Shown piece by piece: positions 34,943 through 43,180 of a stretch of 45,945 nucleotides of DNA (position 1 is its first letter; each line of letters starts with the position of its first letter). The DNA lies in the NCBI GenBank assembly GCA_049613665.1, contig JBMZCV010000018.1, positions 1 through 45,945 of the forward strand, in the 5' to 3' direction. The notes under the pieces were generated by a model, which was not told the DNA's origin, did not search any database, and saw only the letters and a program-made list of their open reading frames with translations. The DNA comes from JBMZCV01 sp049613665 (GTDB lineage: Bacteria > Bacteroidota > Bacteroidia > Chitinophagales > UBA2359). The position numbers and the translations under genes were made by a program.

Positions 34943-36361
34943 ATGCAACAAAGTAAGCTCATTACTATCTTAAAAAAAATGAGTAACATACAGATAAAAC
35001 ACCTAGAATATTTTGTTCAATCTCCTTACTTCAATAAAAAAGAGGAAGTTTTACAGCTTTTTCAGCACATCATTAGCTTTAAGCCGCAATACAAAAACAA
35101 GAAATTGGATAGACACTTTATTTTAGCAAATCTGTTCAATAACAAAAAATATAACGAAAAAGATATTGGTTATTGGACAAGTGACTTGGTGCAAATTGTG
35201 AATGACTTCCTGACTTTTGAATCTCTAAAAAAAGAGGATATTATGTTTGACAACCTATTGTTGACACAATATAATTTACTTCATTTAGATAGCTCTTTTC
35301 AAACAAATCTAAAAAAAACGAAAAAACACTTTAAGCAAAAAAAATTGCGAAATGCTCAATATTATTATGATTCTTTTTTGATAAATCGACAAGAAAATGC
35401 TTTTTTTGACCGCCAAAAAAAACATCGACACAACGAAAGTTTGCAAAAAACAGTAGATGATTTAGACCTTTTTTACTTTATAGAAAAGCTAAAATATAGC
35501 TGTGAACTTATCAATAGGCAACAGATTGTAGCGACGAGTTACGAAGTGCATTTTATTCAAGAAATCATGCATTATTTAGAAAAAACTAAATACAAAAATG
35601 AGCCTGCAATTGCTATTTACATTACTATTTTGAAGTGTTTGTTAGAGGCAGAAGAGGAAATTCATTTTGCCAATTTAAAGCTTTTATTAGCAAACAATTA
35701 TCATCTTTTCGAAAAAACCGAAGCGAGAGATATGTATATGTATGGCATCAATTATTGTGTCAAAAAAATTAATATGGGAGCAGCTCATTATTTCAAAGAA
35801 TTGTTTGTTATTTATAAAACAAGTCTAGAAAAAGCTTTGCTTTACGATGGTTCTTATTTATCGCCGTGGAGTTTCAAAAATATTGTAGCAGTTGCCATTA
35901 AAAACAAAGAATATACTTGGCTAGAACAGTTTATTCAAAGTCACAAAAAACGTTTGGCAGTTTCGTTTCGTCAAAATGCCTATTCTTATAGTATGGCAGA
36001 TTTGTTTTTTCACCAAAGAAAGTATAAAAAAGCCATGCAAGAACTGCTACAAGTAAGTTTTGATGATGTGTTTTATAGTACAGAATCTAAAGTTTTGTTA
36101 ATGTGCATTTATTACGAATTGGACGAGATAGAAGCTTTGTTGGCTTTAGCAGATTCTTTCAAAATATATTTGCGAAGAAGCAAATTACTATCTGATAATC
36201 ACATCATTGTATATATGAATTTCATCAAATTATTGGCTCGTTTGGCTAAAGCAGAAAAGTATGAAAGTAAAAAAATAAAACGAATACTAGAGCGTTTAAA
36301 TAGCCTTCCTAAAGTAGCTAACAAAACGTGGCTTTATGAAAAGATAAGCGAAAAACAGTAA
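34943..36361 (+). CDS. Large helical cytoplasmic protein of unknown function
   Basis: A 472-residue protein with no signal peptide or membrane helix. It is almost entirely helical, with Lys-rich repeats of paired helices in the second half resembling TPR (FRQNAYSYSMADLFFHQRKYKKAMQELLQVS). The N-terminal LITILKKMSNIQIKHLEYFVQSPYFNKKEEVLQLFQHI is a strongly patterned start that I associate with a lineage-restricted family found in several copies in some Bacteroidota, but cannot name. It is flanked by long gaps, so it is probably monocistronic. It could be a scaffold or regulator; no evidence favours either. Confidence 0.75.
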   Translation: MQQSKLITILKKMSNIQIKHLEYFVQSPYFNKKEEVLQLFQHIISFKPQYKNKKLDRHFILANLFNNKKYNEKDIGYWTSDLVQIVNDFLTFESLKKEDIMFDNLLLTQYNLLHLDSSFQTNLKKTKKHFKQKKLRNAQYYYDSFLINRQENAFFDRQKKHRHNESLQKTVDDLDLFYFIEKLKYSCELINRQQIVATSYEVHFIQEIMHYLEKTKYKNEPAIAIYITILKCLLEAEEEIHFANLKLLLANNYHLFEKTEARDMYMYGINYCVKKINMGAAHYFKELFVIYKTSLEKALLYDGSYLSPWSFKNIVAVAIKNKEYTWLEQFIQSHKKRLAVSFRQNAYSYSMADLFFHQRKYKKAMQELLQVSFDDVFYSTESKVLLMCIYYELDEIEALLALADSFKIYLRRSKLLSDNHIIVYMNFIKLLARLAKAEKYESKKIKRILERLNSLPKVANKTWLYEKISEKQ

Positions 36362-36473
36362 GTTGATTTTTTTTATCGTTTTTTCATAGGCAAGTATAAT
36401 TTTTTATAAACTTGCTTCGTTTTAAGATAATAAAAGTTATCCTCGACAGTTTGATTCAAAAGTTTCAAAACAA

Positions 36474-36582
36474 TTAAGTACCAAGTACTATTTAATAAAG
36501 CATTCGTTTAGTTGCTGACGCATTGAAAATCAAGGTGTTATCCTGTACTAAAATGCCAAAAAACTTCTGAACGACTACTTAA
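36474..36582 (+). repeat. R2 dispersed repeat (109-bp unit), second full copy
   Basis: Same start, end and length as 12602-12710, with about seven differences by eye. Inverted ends here extend to AATTAAGTA and TACTTAATT. It lies in the 329-bp gap 36362-36690, before the YceI gene; its end is 27 bp upstream of that gene's probable -7 box. Confidence 0.8.
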
Positions 36583-36608
36583 TTAATACAAAAATATTAT
36601 TTTACCCT

Positions 36609-36616
36609 TATTTTTG
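36609..36616 (+). promoter_or_regulatory. Probable -7 box for the YceI gene
   Basis: TATTTTTG matches TAnnTTTG, with a leader of about 68 bp to the ATG at 36691. Confidence 0.5.
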
Positions 36617-36690
36617 TTATAAAACAACCTCTTTCAACTGTCCAAAATCCATATCAATAACATAAACAAACGAAAAAGCCTCACTTAAAT

Positions 36691-37308
36691 ATGAGAATTT
36701 TTGCTTTAATGACCTCAGCTTTACTGTTATTTCAATATAATGTAACAAGTATTGCACAAAACAATCACAATTTGAAAGAAATAGCAGGCACAACTTGGAC
36801 TATCAACTCCGAAAAATCATCTGCTACTTTTGAAACAACAAGTTATTTGAAAATGAAACAAATAAGTGGTAAATTCCAAAATTTAACAGGGGAAATTACC
36901 ATTGATAGCATTCTTAAACAATCAAAAGTTGATATTTCGCTAGGTGTAAAAAGCTTAAAAGCAGCCGAAAATGAAGCTTATTTGCTAAGTGATGAGTTTT
37001 TTGATGCTGACACACATGCTAGTATTCAATTTGAAAGCGAAAAAATAGGTGTTGATACAGATGCTTGTTACGTTGCTATTGGCAATTTGAATATCAAAAA
37101 TATTAAACAACAAAATAGTCGAATTCGCTTTGTTTACAAAGGTTTAGACCAGTTTAATTGTGCTCATTTTGTCGGTACAGCTTATTTCAACCGCAAGAAA
37201 CACAAGGTTGGTAGTAAAAGTTGGAATAGTATGGACGATAAAGTTAAAATTACTTTAGATATTATTGCAGAACCAGAAGGGCAAACCATGAATATGTGTG
37301 ACAAATAA
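36691..37308 (+). CDS. YceI-family periplasmic protein
   Basis: A 205-residue secreted lipocalin-like protein. A signal peptide (about 1-22, ending IA-QNN) is followed by the YceI start TTWTINSEKSSATFETTSYLKMKQISGKFQNLTGEI. The middle SDEFFDADTHASIQFESEKI is the diagnostic YceI segment, and FNRKKHKVGS is in the usual place. Members bind isoprenoid-type lipids in a beta-barrel; the ligand here is unknown. It stands alone between repeats. Confidence 0.9.
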   Translation: MRIFALMTSALLLFQYNVTSIAQNNHNLKEIAGTTWTINSEKSSATFETTSYLKMKQISGKFQNLTGEITIDSILKQSKVDISLGVKSLKAAENEAYLLSDEFFDADTHASIQFESEKIGVDTDACYVAIGNLNIKNIKQQNSRIRFVYKGLDQFNCAHFVGTAYFNRKKHKVGSKSWNSMDDKVKITLDIIAEPEGQTMNMCDK

Positions 37309-37320
37309 AACCAATGAAGT

Positions 37321-37413
37321 TCTACTGCTGTTAAAACGTTTCAATGTTCACATCTTGATTTTCGGCATGTTAGCTTTCACAATTTGTAGAATATATTTGT
37401 CAGATTACTTAAT
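37321..37413 (+). repeat. R2-related repeat, right part
   Basis: GCATGTTAGCTTTCACAATTTG and AGATTACTTAAT match the right part of the R2-like repeat at 42917-43020. It abuts R1 copy e. Confidence 0.5.
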
Positions 37414-37418
37414 AGTCT

Positions 37419-37628
37419 CAACTATTCTCGCTTTGAAATAAAGTAAATATTTACTTGTTTTTCTGTGTCAGCAATTAGGTTTTAAGACCTTTTTTATCAA
37501 AAGTTTAAACATACTATTTTTTTTAGGCTAAAGAGACCAATATTTCTTATTTTTATAGCTTTTTGAATTGAAAAATAGTATGTTTTCCCTATCAAAAAAG
37601 ATTTATTTTGTTAAACCGAGAATAGCTG
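37419..37628 (+). repeat. R1 dispersed repeat, copy e (type A, 210 bp)
   Basis: Starts CAACTATTCTCGCTTTG at 37419 and ends CGAGAATAGCTG at 37628. The conserved core lies between. It is shorter than copies b and d through a deletion in the left flank. A partial R3 end (GTAACTATTTGTGTTGTGGC) follows at 37786-37827. The 643-bp gap 37309-37951 holds only these repeats and a promoter box. Confidence 0.85.
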
Positions 37629-37880
37629 TCATAGTTCAAATTACACAATACTTTTTACTATTTTGTTTTTTTTTTAATATTGTTCAGCAACATTTACAGC
37701 TCATTTCTATGCTTAAATGTTGCTGTTTTTGTTTGTTTACTATTTGCAATAACAACTTCTCTCCTATCCTTTTTCCAAAAAAATCGTAACTATTTGTGTT
37801 GTGGCCATTTTGACTTAAAAATATCTCAAATTTAAATGCAAAAAAGTGTTTACATATTTTCTTTTACCAGAATACTTTGT

Positions 37881-37888
37881 TAGTTTTG
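37881..37888 (+). promoter_or_regulatory. Possible -7 box for the oligopeptide-binding lipoprotein gene
   Basis: TAGTTTTG matches TAnnTTTG, with a leader of about 63 bp to the GTG at 37952. It follows the partial R3 end. Confidence 0.4.
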
Positions 37889-37951
37889 ATTCTTTAACCC
37901 TCAAATTTGCACTTCATTTCAAATAACAAGTATTTATAAAAAGAAAAACTC

Positions 37952-39583
37952 GTGAAGAAACACTTATTTTACCTATCTTTAGGCTGCTTTTTTTGTCTCA
38001 TTCTAGCTTTTTCGGCTTGCAATAACAACGAAAAAAAAAACACGCCAACTCAAAAATTTTTCCGATATAATCAAGCATCTGGCATTAGCTCGTTAGACCC
38101 TGCTTTTGCGAAAGACCAAGCTAATATTTGGGCAATAAACCAACTGTTTAATGGGCTTGTTCAGATGGATAATGAGCTAAATATTAAACCTTGTATTGCA
38201 AAAAGTTGGACGATTAGCGATGATGGTTTGACTTATATTTTTTCGCTTCGCAATGATGTTTTTTTCCATGACCATAAATTGTTTGAAAATGGCAAAGGGC
38301 GAAAGCTAAATGCTGCTGATGTAGCATATAGTTTCAATCGCTTGATTGACAAAAAAACAGCTTCAAGTGGTGCTTGGCTTTTCAATGGCAAAGTAGCTGA
38401 TAATCAAGCGTTTATGGCTTTGAATGATAGCACTTTTCAAATGAAAATGAAAGAGGCTTTTCGCCCAATGTTAGGCATCTTGAGTATGCAATATTGTGCT
38501 ATCGTTCCGAAAGAAATTGTAGAACATTATGGCAAAGAATTTCGCAAAAACCCTATTGGAACAGGTGCTTTTACTTTTAAGCTTTGGCGAGAAAATGAGG
38601 CGTTGGTAATGTTGGCTAATCCAAATTATTTTGAAAAAGATGCACAAGATAACAAGATGCCATATATTGATGGAATAAAAGTTAGTTTTATGGATAATAA
38701 ACGCAACGAATATTTAAAATTCATTGATGGCGAGCTTGATGTTATTTCTGGTATTGATGCGACTTTTAAAGATGATGTTTTGACAAAAAATGGCGAGTTG
38801 CACCCAAACTTGAAAGATAAAGCTAAACTACTTCGCTCTCCTTATTTAAATACCGAATATTTAGGTTTTTTGATGAATGAAAAAGGCCAAAAAGCATTGA
38901 AAAACAAAAAAGTAAGACAGGCTATCAATTATGGTTTTGACCGAAAAAAGATGATTCAGTTTTTGCGTAACAATATAGGTATTCCTGCAACATCTGGTTT
39001 TGTGCCTGCTGGCTTGCCTTCTTTTGATGCTGAAAAAGTGAAAGGCTATGACTATAACCCTGAAAAAGCAAGGACTTTGCTGAAAGAAGCTGGCTTTGAA
39101 AATGGTAAAGGTTTGGGCGAAATAAAGTTGGAAACAACGAGTTCTTATAAAGATTTGTGTACTTTTATTCAAAAGCAGTTGGGCGAAATTGGCATTAAGG
39201 TAGAAATGGAACTGCATCCTGCTTCTTTTTTGCGAGAAAAAACAGCGAAAGGCGATGCTCATTTTTTTCGTGCTTCGTGGATAGGCGACTATCCAGATGC
39301 CGAAACTTATTTGACAGTTTTGCATGGCGAAAATCCTGCTCCGCCAAACTACACTCAATTTAACAATACTGAATATAACCAACTTTACAAAATGGCTTTG
39401 CTTGAAAATGACGATGCCAAACGCTATGAATTGTATCAGCAAATGGATAAAATTTTGGTGGAAGAAGCTCCAATTGTACCTTTATATTATGATGAGGTAT
39501 TGCGGTTTGTGCAAAAAGATGTAGAAAATATGGGCGTAAATGCTTTTAATTTGTTAAGTTTGAAAGCTGTGAAAATGAAATAA
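37952..39583 (+). CDS. Oligopeptide/dipeptide ABC transporter substrate-binding lipoprotein (SBP family 5)
   Basis: A 543-residue lipoprotein with a lipobox at FSAC (C23). It is of the solute-binding family 5 (OppA/DppA-like), which captures peptides or nickel-type complexes for an ABC importer. The N-terminal RYNQASGISSLDPAFAKDQ, SWTISDDGLTYIFSLRNDVFFHD and GTGAFTFKLWRENEALVMLANPNYF segments are typical. The start is GTG at 37952, immediately before KKHLFYLSLG. No permease or ATPase gene lies adjacent, so it is an orphan binding protein. Confidence 0.9.
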   Translation: MKKHLFYLSLGCFFCLILAFSACNNNEKKNTPTQKFFRYNQASGISSLDPAFAKDQANIWAINQLFNGLVQMDNELNIKPCIAKSWTISDDGLTYIFSLRNDVFFHDHKLFENGKGRKLNAADVAYSFNRLIDKKTASSGAWLFNGKVADNQAFMALNDSTFQMKMKEAFRPMLGILSMQYCAIVPKEIVEHYGKEFRKNPIGTGAFTFKLWRENEALVMLANPNYFEKDAQDNKMPYIDGIKVSFMDNKRNEYLKFIDGELDVISGIDATFKDDVLTKNGELHPNLKDKAKLLRSPYLNTEYLGFLMNEKGQKALKNKKVRQAINYGFDRKKMIQFLRNNIGIPATSGFVPAGLPSFDAEKVKGYDYNPEKARTLLKEAGFENGKGLGEIKLETTSSYKDLCTFIQKQLGEIGIKVEMELHPASFLREKTAKGDAHFFRASWIGDYPDAETYLTVLHGENPAPPNYTQFNNTEYNQLYKMALLENDDAKRYELYQQMDKILVEEAPIVPLYYDEVLRFVQKDVENMGVNAFNLLSLKAVKMK

Positions 39584-39622
39584 TTTTTTAATAGTTTTAA
39601 ATTTTGAGTTATACTCTATTTT

Positions 39623-39772
39623 CAATCGTTCATACATTTTCTATCAAAGGCTTAAACATACTATTTTTTTTAGGCTAAGGTGACCAATAGTTGCAAATTT
39701 TATAGCCTTTTGAACTGAAAAATAGTATGTTTCCCTTGCCAAAAGGCATTTTTTTTGTATCCGAATCATTTC
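39623..39772 (+). repeat. R1 dispersed repeat, copy f (type B, degenerate ends)
   Basis: The core is well conserved. The outer ends CAATCGTTCATACATTTT and GTATCCGAATCATTTC are decayed versions of the type-B 17-bp inverted repeat. It lies upstream of the FAD monooxygenase gene; an inverted copy lies downstream. Confidence 0.8.
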
Positions 39773-39865
39773 TAAAGCATAACATTTAAAAAAACATAAA
39801 CATTTAGGTGGTAGGTACTTCTAAAATGCCTACTACCTCGTTACCAAAAATTAGAACAAATATTT

Positions 39866-41008
39866 ATGAACATTGATATTATTGGAGCAGGAATAGGAGG
39901 CTTAACTACAGCAATTGCACTTGAACAAAAAGGAATTAAAACAAGGATTTTTGAACAAGCTGAACAGATAAAAGAAGTTGGTGCAGGAATAATTTTAGCC
40001 AATAACGCAATGCAAGTTTATGAAAAATTAGGCTTGCGGAAAATAATTGAGGAAAATGGAAATTCAATCTCTTCAATGAATATTACCAAACCAAATCTAA
40101 AACCACTTTCAAAGTTTGACTTGTCCTATTTTGAGCAAAAACACAACGCAAAAAATATCGCAATTCATAGAGGAAGATTACAACAGATATTGATTGACAA
40201 ATTGAAATCAACCGAAATTAAGCTCAACAATAAACTTACTTCAATAGTTAAAAGTGAAAATGGGTACGATTTGAACTTTGAAAATGGGAAACAAATTCAA
40301 TCCTCAATCATTATAGGAGCTGATGGGCTAAATTCAGTAGTTAGACAAAAATTATTTCCGAACAATAGCATTCGGAATGCTAATCAAATATGTTGGAGAG
40401 GAGTTACAAAATATGAGTTGCCCATAAAATTTAGAAACGAATTGAATGAGGCTTGGGGAAAATCAGAACGTTTCGGATTTGTTCAAATCGCAGAAAATAA
40501 AGTGTATTGGTATGCTTTAAAGTCATTCAAAAAAAATAAGAACGAATTTTCAATCAATGATTTACACCAATATTTCAACAGTTACAATTCAGTAATTAAA
40601 GACATCATAAATTCAACTAAAAAAGAACAAATTTTTTCTGCCGAAATTTCAGACTTAAAACCGACCAATATTTGGCACAAAGAAAATGTATGCTTAATCG
40701 GAGATTCCGCACACGCAACCACACCAAATATGGGGCAGGGTGCTTGTCAGGCAATAGAAGATGCTTTTGTACTCTCGGAATGTTTGGACAAATATGAAAT
40801 TTATCAAGCATTTACGAAATATCAAGAATTAAGATTGCCAAAAGCACATCAAGTAGTCAAAGCAAGTTGGCTTCTTGGAAAAATGGCACATCTTTCAAAC
40901 CCAATATTAGTTGGTCTGCGTAATCAAATTTTGAGATTAACGCCTTCGTTTGTCAATAGAAAACAGAATGAGCAAATTTTTCAATTAAATACTATAAAAG
41001 AAAAATAA
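39866..41008 (+). CDS. FAD-dependent aromatic-type monooxygenase
   Basis: A 380-residue flavoprotein of the PHBH/UbiH group, using NAD(P)H and O2 to hydroxylate an unidentified substrate. The N-terminal FAD motif is IIGAGIGGLTTAIALEQKG. IIIGADGLNSVVRQKLF is the DG fingerprint, and LIGDSAHATTPNMGQGACQAIEDA (D280) is the second FAD motif. It is soluble, with no membrane segment. Related proteins include salicylate-type hydroxylases and antibiotic-modifying enzymes such as TetX; the sequence alone does not decide. Its codon choice seems more A-rich than the flanking genes, and it is bracketed by inverted R1 copies, so transfer is possible. Confidence 0.87.
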   Translation: MNIDIIGAGIGGLTTAIALEQKGIKTRIFEQAEQIKEVGAGIILANNAMQVYEKLGLRKIIEENGNSISSMNITKPNLKPLSKFDLSYFEQKHNAKNIAIHRGRLQQILIDKLKSTEIKLNNKLTSIVKSENGYDLNFENGKQIQSSIIIGADGLNSVVRQKLFPNNSIRNANQICWRGVTKYELPIKFRNELNEAWGKSERFGFVQIAENKVYWYALKSFKKNKNEFSINDLHQYFNSYNSVIKDIINSTKKEQIFSAEISDLKPTNIWHKENVCLIGDSAHATTPNMGQGACQAIEDAFVLSECLDKYEIYQAFTKYQELRLPKAHQVVKASWLLGKMAHLSNPILVGLRNQILRLTPSFVNRKQNEQIFQLNTIKEK

Positions 41009-41045
41009 CTTGCGGTAACAATTTATAAAAACAACATATCTTTCA

Positions 41046-41082
41046 TGCCAAAAAGTGTTTCTTTGATTAAACCGATAATAGA
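41046..41082 (+). repeat. Partial R1 end (type A right flank)
   Basis: ATGCCAAAAAGTGTTTCTTTG and TTAAACCGATAATAG match the right end of type-A R1. It sits 38 bp after the FAD monooxygenase stop and 33 bp before copy g. Confidence 0.6.
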
Positions 41083-41115
41083 AAATACTTTTACATTTTT
41101 CTAAACTCTTAATAA

Positions 41116-41297
41116 CAATGATTCGGACATTTTTTATAACAATTGACAGTTTAATAAAAAGACTCTTTTTGGTAAGGGAAACATACTATTTTTCAGTTCA
41201 AAAAGTCATTAAATTTGCAAGTATTGGCCACCTTAGCCTAAAAAAAATAGTATGTTTAAACTTTTGATAAAAAAATGTATTAATGTCCGAACTGTTG
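41116..41297 (-). repeat. R1 dispersed repeat, copy g (type B, inverted)
   Basis: Outer ends CAATGATTCGGACATT and AATGTCCGAACTGTTG are near-inverted; the core is in reverse orientation relative to copies a-f. AATAA occurs at both sides (41111-41115 and 41298-41302). It lies between the FAD monooxygenase and MBL genes, 18 bp upstream of the MBL start. The 306-bp gap 41009-41314 holds only R1 sequence. Confidence 0.85.
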
Positions 41298-41314
41298 AAT
41301 AAAACAAACAACCT

Positions 41315-42721
41315 ATGAATATTCAATTTTGCGGAGCTGCTGGTGCTGTAACAGGCAGTTCTCACCTAATTACGCTTGATGATGGCTACAAAATTTTGCT
41401 AGATTGTGGCTTATATCAAGGAGACGACAAAGATTTTGAGAATTTTAATAGAAATTGGTATTTTGAACCGTCTGAAATTAACTGTGTTATCGTTTCTCAT
41501 GCACATATCGACCATACGGGCCGCTTGCCTAAGTTGGTAAAAGATGGTTTTATGGGCGAAATAGTTTGCACACACGCAACACGAGATTTGGCGGCTTTGA
41601 TGCTCATGGATAGTGCCAAAATTCAGGAGCGAGATGCCGAATATATGAACAAGAAAAAAGGACGTTGGGAATATGGCGAGTTTTTGCCACTTTATACCAC
41701 GCGTGATATTATGCCTTGTATCAATTCAATGATTGGCGTTGGCTACGAACATTGGCATCCAATTGATGAACATATTGATGTGTTTTTTCGAGATACAGGG
41801 CATATTTTAGGCAGTGCAAGCATTGTTTTGAAAATCAAAAAAACAGATGGCTCGAAAAATATTATATTTGGCTTTTCTGGCGATATTGGCCGCCCAAATC
41901 GACCTATTTTGCGAGACCCAATTCCTATAATGCCTTGCGATTATTTGATTTGTGAATCGACTTATGCGAGCAAAAAGCACACTAGCAAACCAGATGAAGA
42001 ACATCGCTTTTTGAAAATTATTGAAGAAACTTGCATAAAACAAAAAGGTAAATTACTCATTCCAGCTTTTAGCGTTGGTCGTACACAAGAAATTGTTTAT
42101 ATGCTTGATATATTGGAGACTTACGGGAAATTGCCTCGCATTCCTGTTTATGTCGATAGTCCGTTGGCAGTCAATGCAACACAGGTTTTTCAGTCACACC
42201 CAGAATGTTTTGATGCCGAAACGCTTGAATATATGCTTTTTGATGCCAACCCTTTTGGTTTCAACTCATTGAAATATGTGAGACATGTCAAACAATCGAA
42301 ACAAATCAATCGTTTGAAAGATGCTTGCATTATTATTAGCTCATCTGGTATGGCAAATGCTGGCCGTATCAAACATCATATTAACAATAATATCGAAAAC
42401 CCAAATACAACTATTTTAATTGTGGGCTATTGTGCAGAAGGCACGCTTGGCTATCACTTGCGAAATGGTGATGAAACTGTAAAGATATTTGGTAGAAAAA
42501 AGCAGGTAAATGCCAATGTTGAAGTGATGAGTTCGTTTAGTGCTCATGCTGACCAAGACGAAATTATGGATTTTTTGAGTGAGCAAGATAAAACCCAGCT
42601 CAAAGACATTTTTTTAGTGCATGGTATTCCTAAAAGACAGGTTGTTTTGCAAGAAGCTTTGGAAAATGATGGTTTTCGAAAAGTGCATATTCCTAGCTTG
42701 GGCGAAACTATTGAATTATAA
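41315..42721 (+). CDS. MBL-fold/beta-CASP RNase (CPSF-like)
   Basis: A 468-residue metallo-beta-lactamase-fold enzyme with a beta-CASP cap, of the type that acts as an RNA endo- or exonuclease. The N-terminal MNIQFCGAAGAVTGSSHLI is the usual start. The metal motif HAHIDHTGR has H62, H64, D66 and H67. Later motifs are DTGHILGSAS, SGDIGRPN, ESTYASKKH, PAFSVGRTQEI, SSSGMANAGR and the C-terminal SSFSAHADQDE and LVHG. All active-site motifs are present, so activity is expected. It is a generic family in Bacteroidota; RNA turnover or processing is the usual role. Its promoter must lie in or before R1 copy g. Confidence 0.9.
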   Translation: MNIQFCGAAGAVTGSSHLITLDDGYKILLDCGLYQGDDKDFENFNRNWYFEPSEINCVIVSHAHIDHTGRLPKLVKDGFMGEIVCTHATRDLAALMLMDSAKIQERDAEYMNKKKGRWEYGEFLPLYTTRDIMPCINSMIGVGYEHWHPIDEHIDVFFRDTGHILGSASIVLKIKKTDGSKNIIFGFSGDIGRPNRPILRDPIPIMPCDYLICESTYASKKHTSKPDEEHRFLKIIEETCIKQKGKLLIPAFSVGRTQEIVYMLDILETYGKLPRIPVYVDSPLAVNATQVFQSHPECFDAETLEYMLFDANPFGFNSLKYVRHVKQSKQINRLKDACIIISSSGMANAGRIKHHINNNIENPNTTILIVGYCAEGTLGYHLRNGDETVKIFGRKKQVNANVEVMSSFSAHADQDEIMDFLSEQDKTQLKDIFLVHGIPKRQVVLQEALENDGFRKVHIPSLGETIEL

Positions 42722-42916
42722 GACATCTTTTACCTTCATATGTTTTATTTTGTGCCATCTGTTTTTCTTTTTTGGCAAACCAAAAGCATTTTTTTATCGT
42801 TTTTCTAATAAAACAAAAACATAAGTCGTACAACAAACTACAAAAAACAATTTAAAAGCTTAGTTTTGTTGAAATTCTTTTGCCATAAAAAGAGATAATT
42901 ATTTACGTTCTAACAA

Positions 42917-43135
42917 TTAAGTGCCAAGCACTATTTAATAAAGGACGATTCGTTGCTAACGCATTGATATTCAGCGTGTTAGTTTTCACAATTTGTAGAA
43001 TAAATCTGTCCGACTACTTATTAGTAGAAAAATAGCCACTTAGCCAAATAAAAGAAATAAATTGTCTGTTTTCGGAAGCTAGCACATCAATCTTGAATAC
43101 GTTAGCAACCTAAACAGGCTATATGAAATTAATAC
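42917..43135 (+). repeat. R2-related repeats (two units) before the thioredoxin-like T9SS gene
   Basis: A first unit runs from TTAAGTGCCAAGCACTATTTA at 42917 to CGACTACTTA at 43020. A second, inverted R2-like stretch follows at about 43075-43135 (its complement starts GTTGCTAACGTATTC and resembles the first unit's GTTGCTAACGCATTG). They fill most of the 459-bp gap 42722-43180. Confidence 0.6.
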
Positions 43136-43180
43136 TTAACACTTAAAAAATATTTTAATTACATTAGTTAAAAATTTACA

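Noticed and set aside
37568..37789. A 73-codon plus-strand open frame
   Set aside because: It starts in the core of R1 copy e and encodes the same MFxLSKK frame seen in other copies, then hydrophobic low-complexity sequence. No support as a gene.
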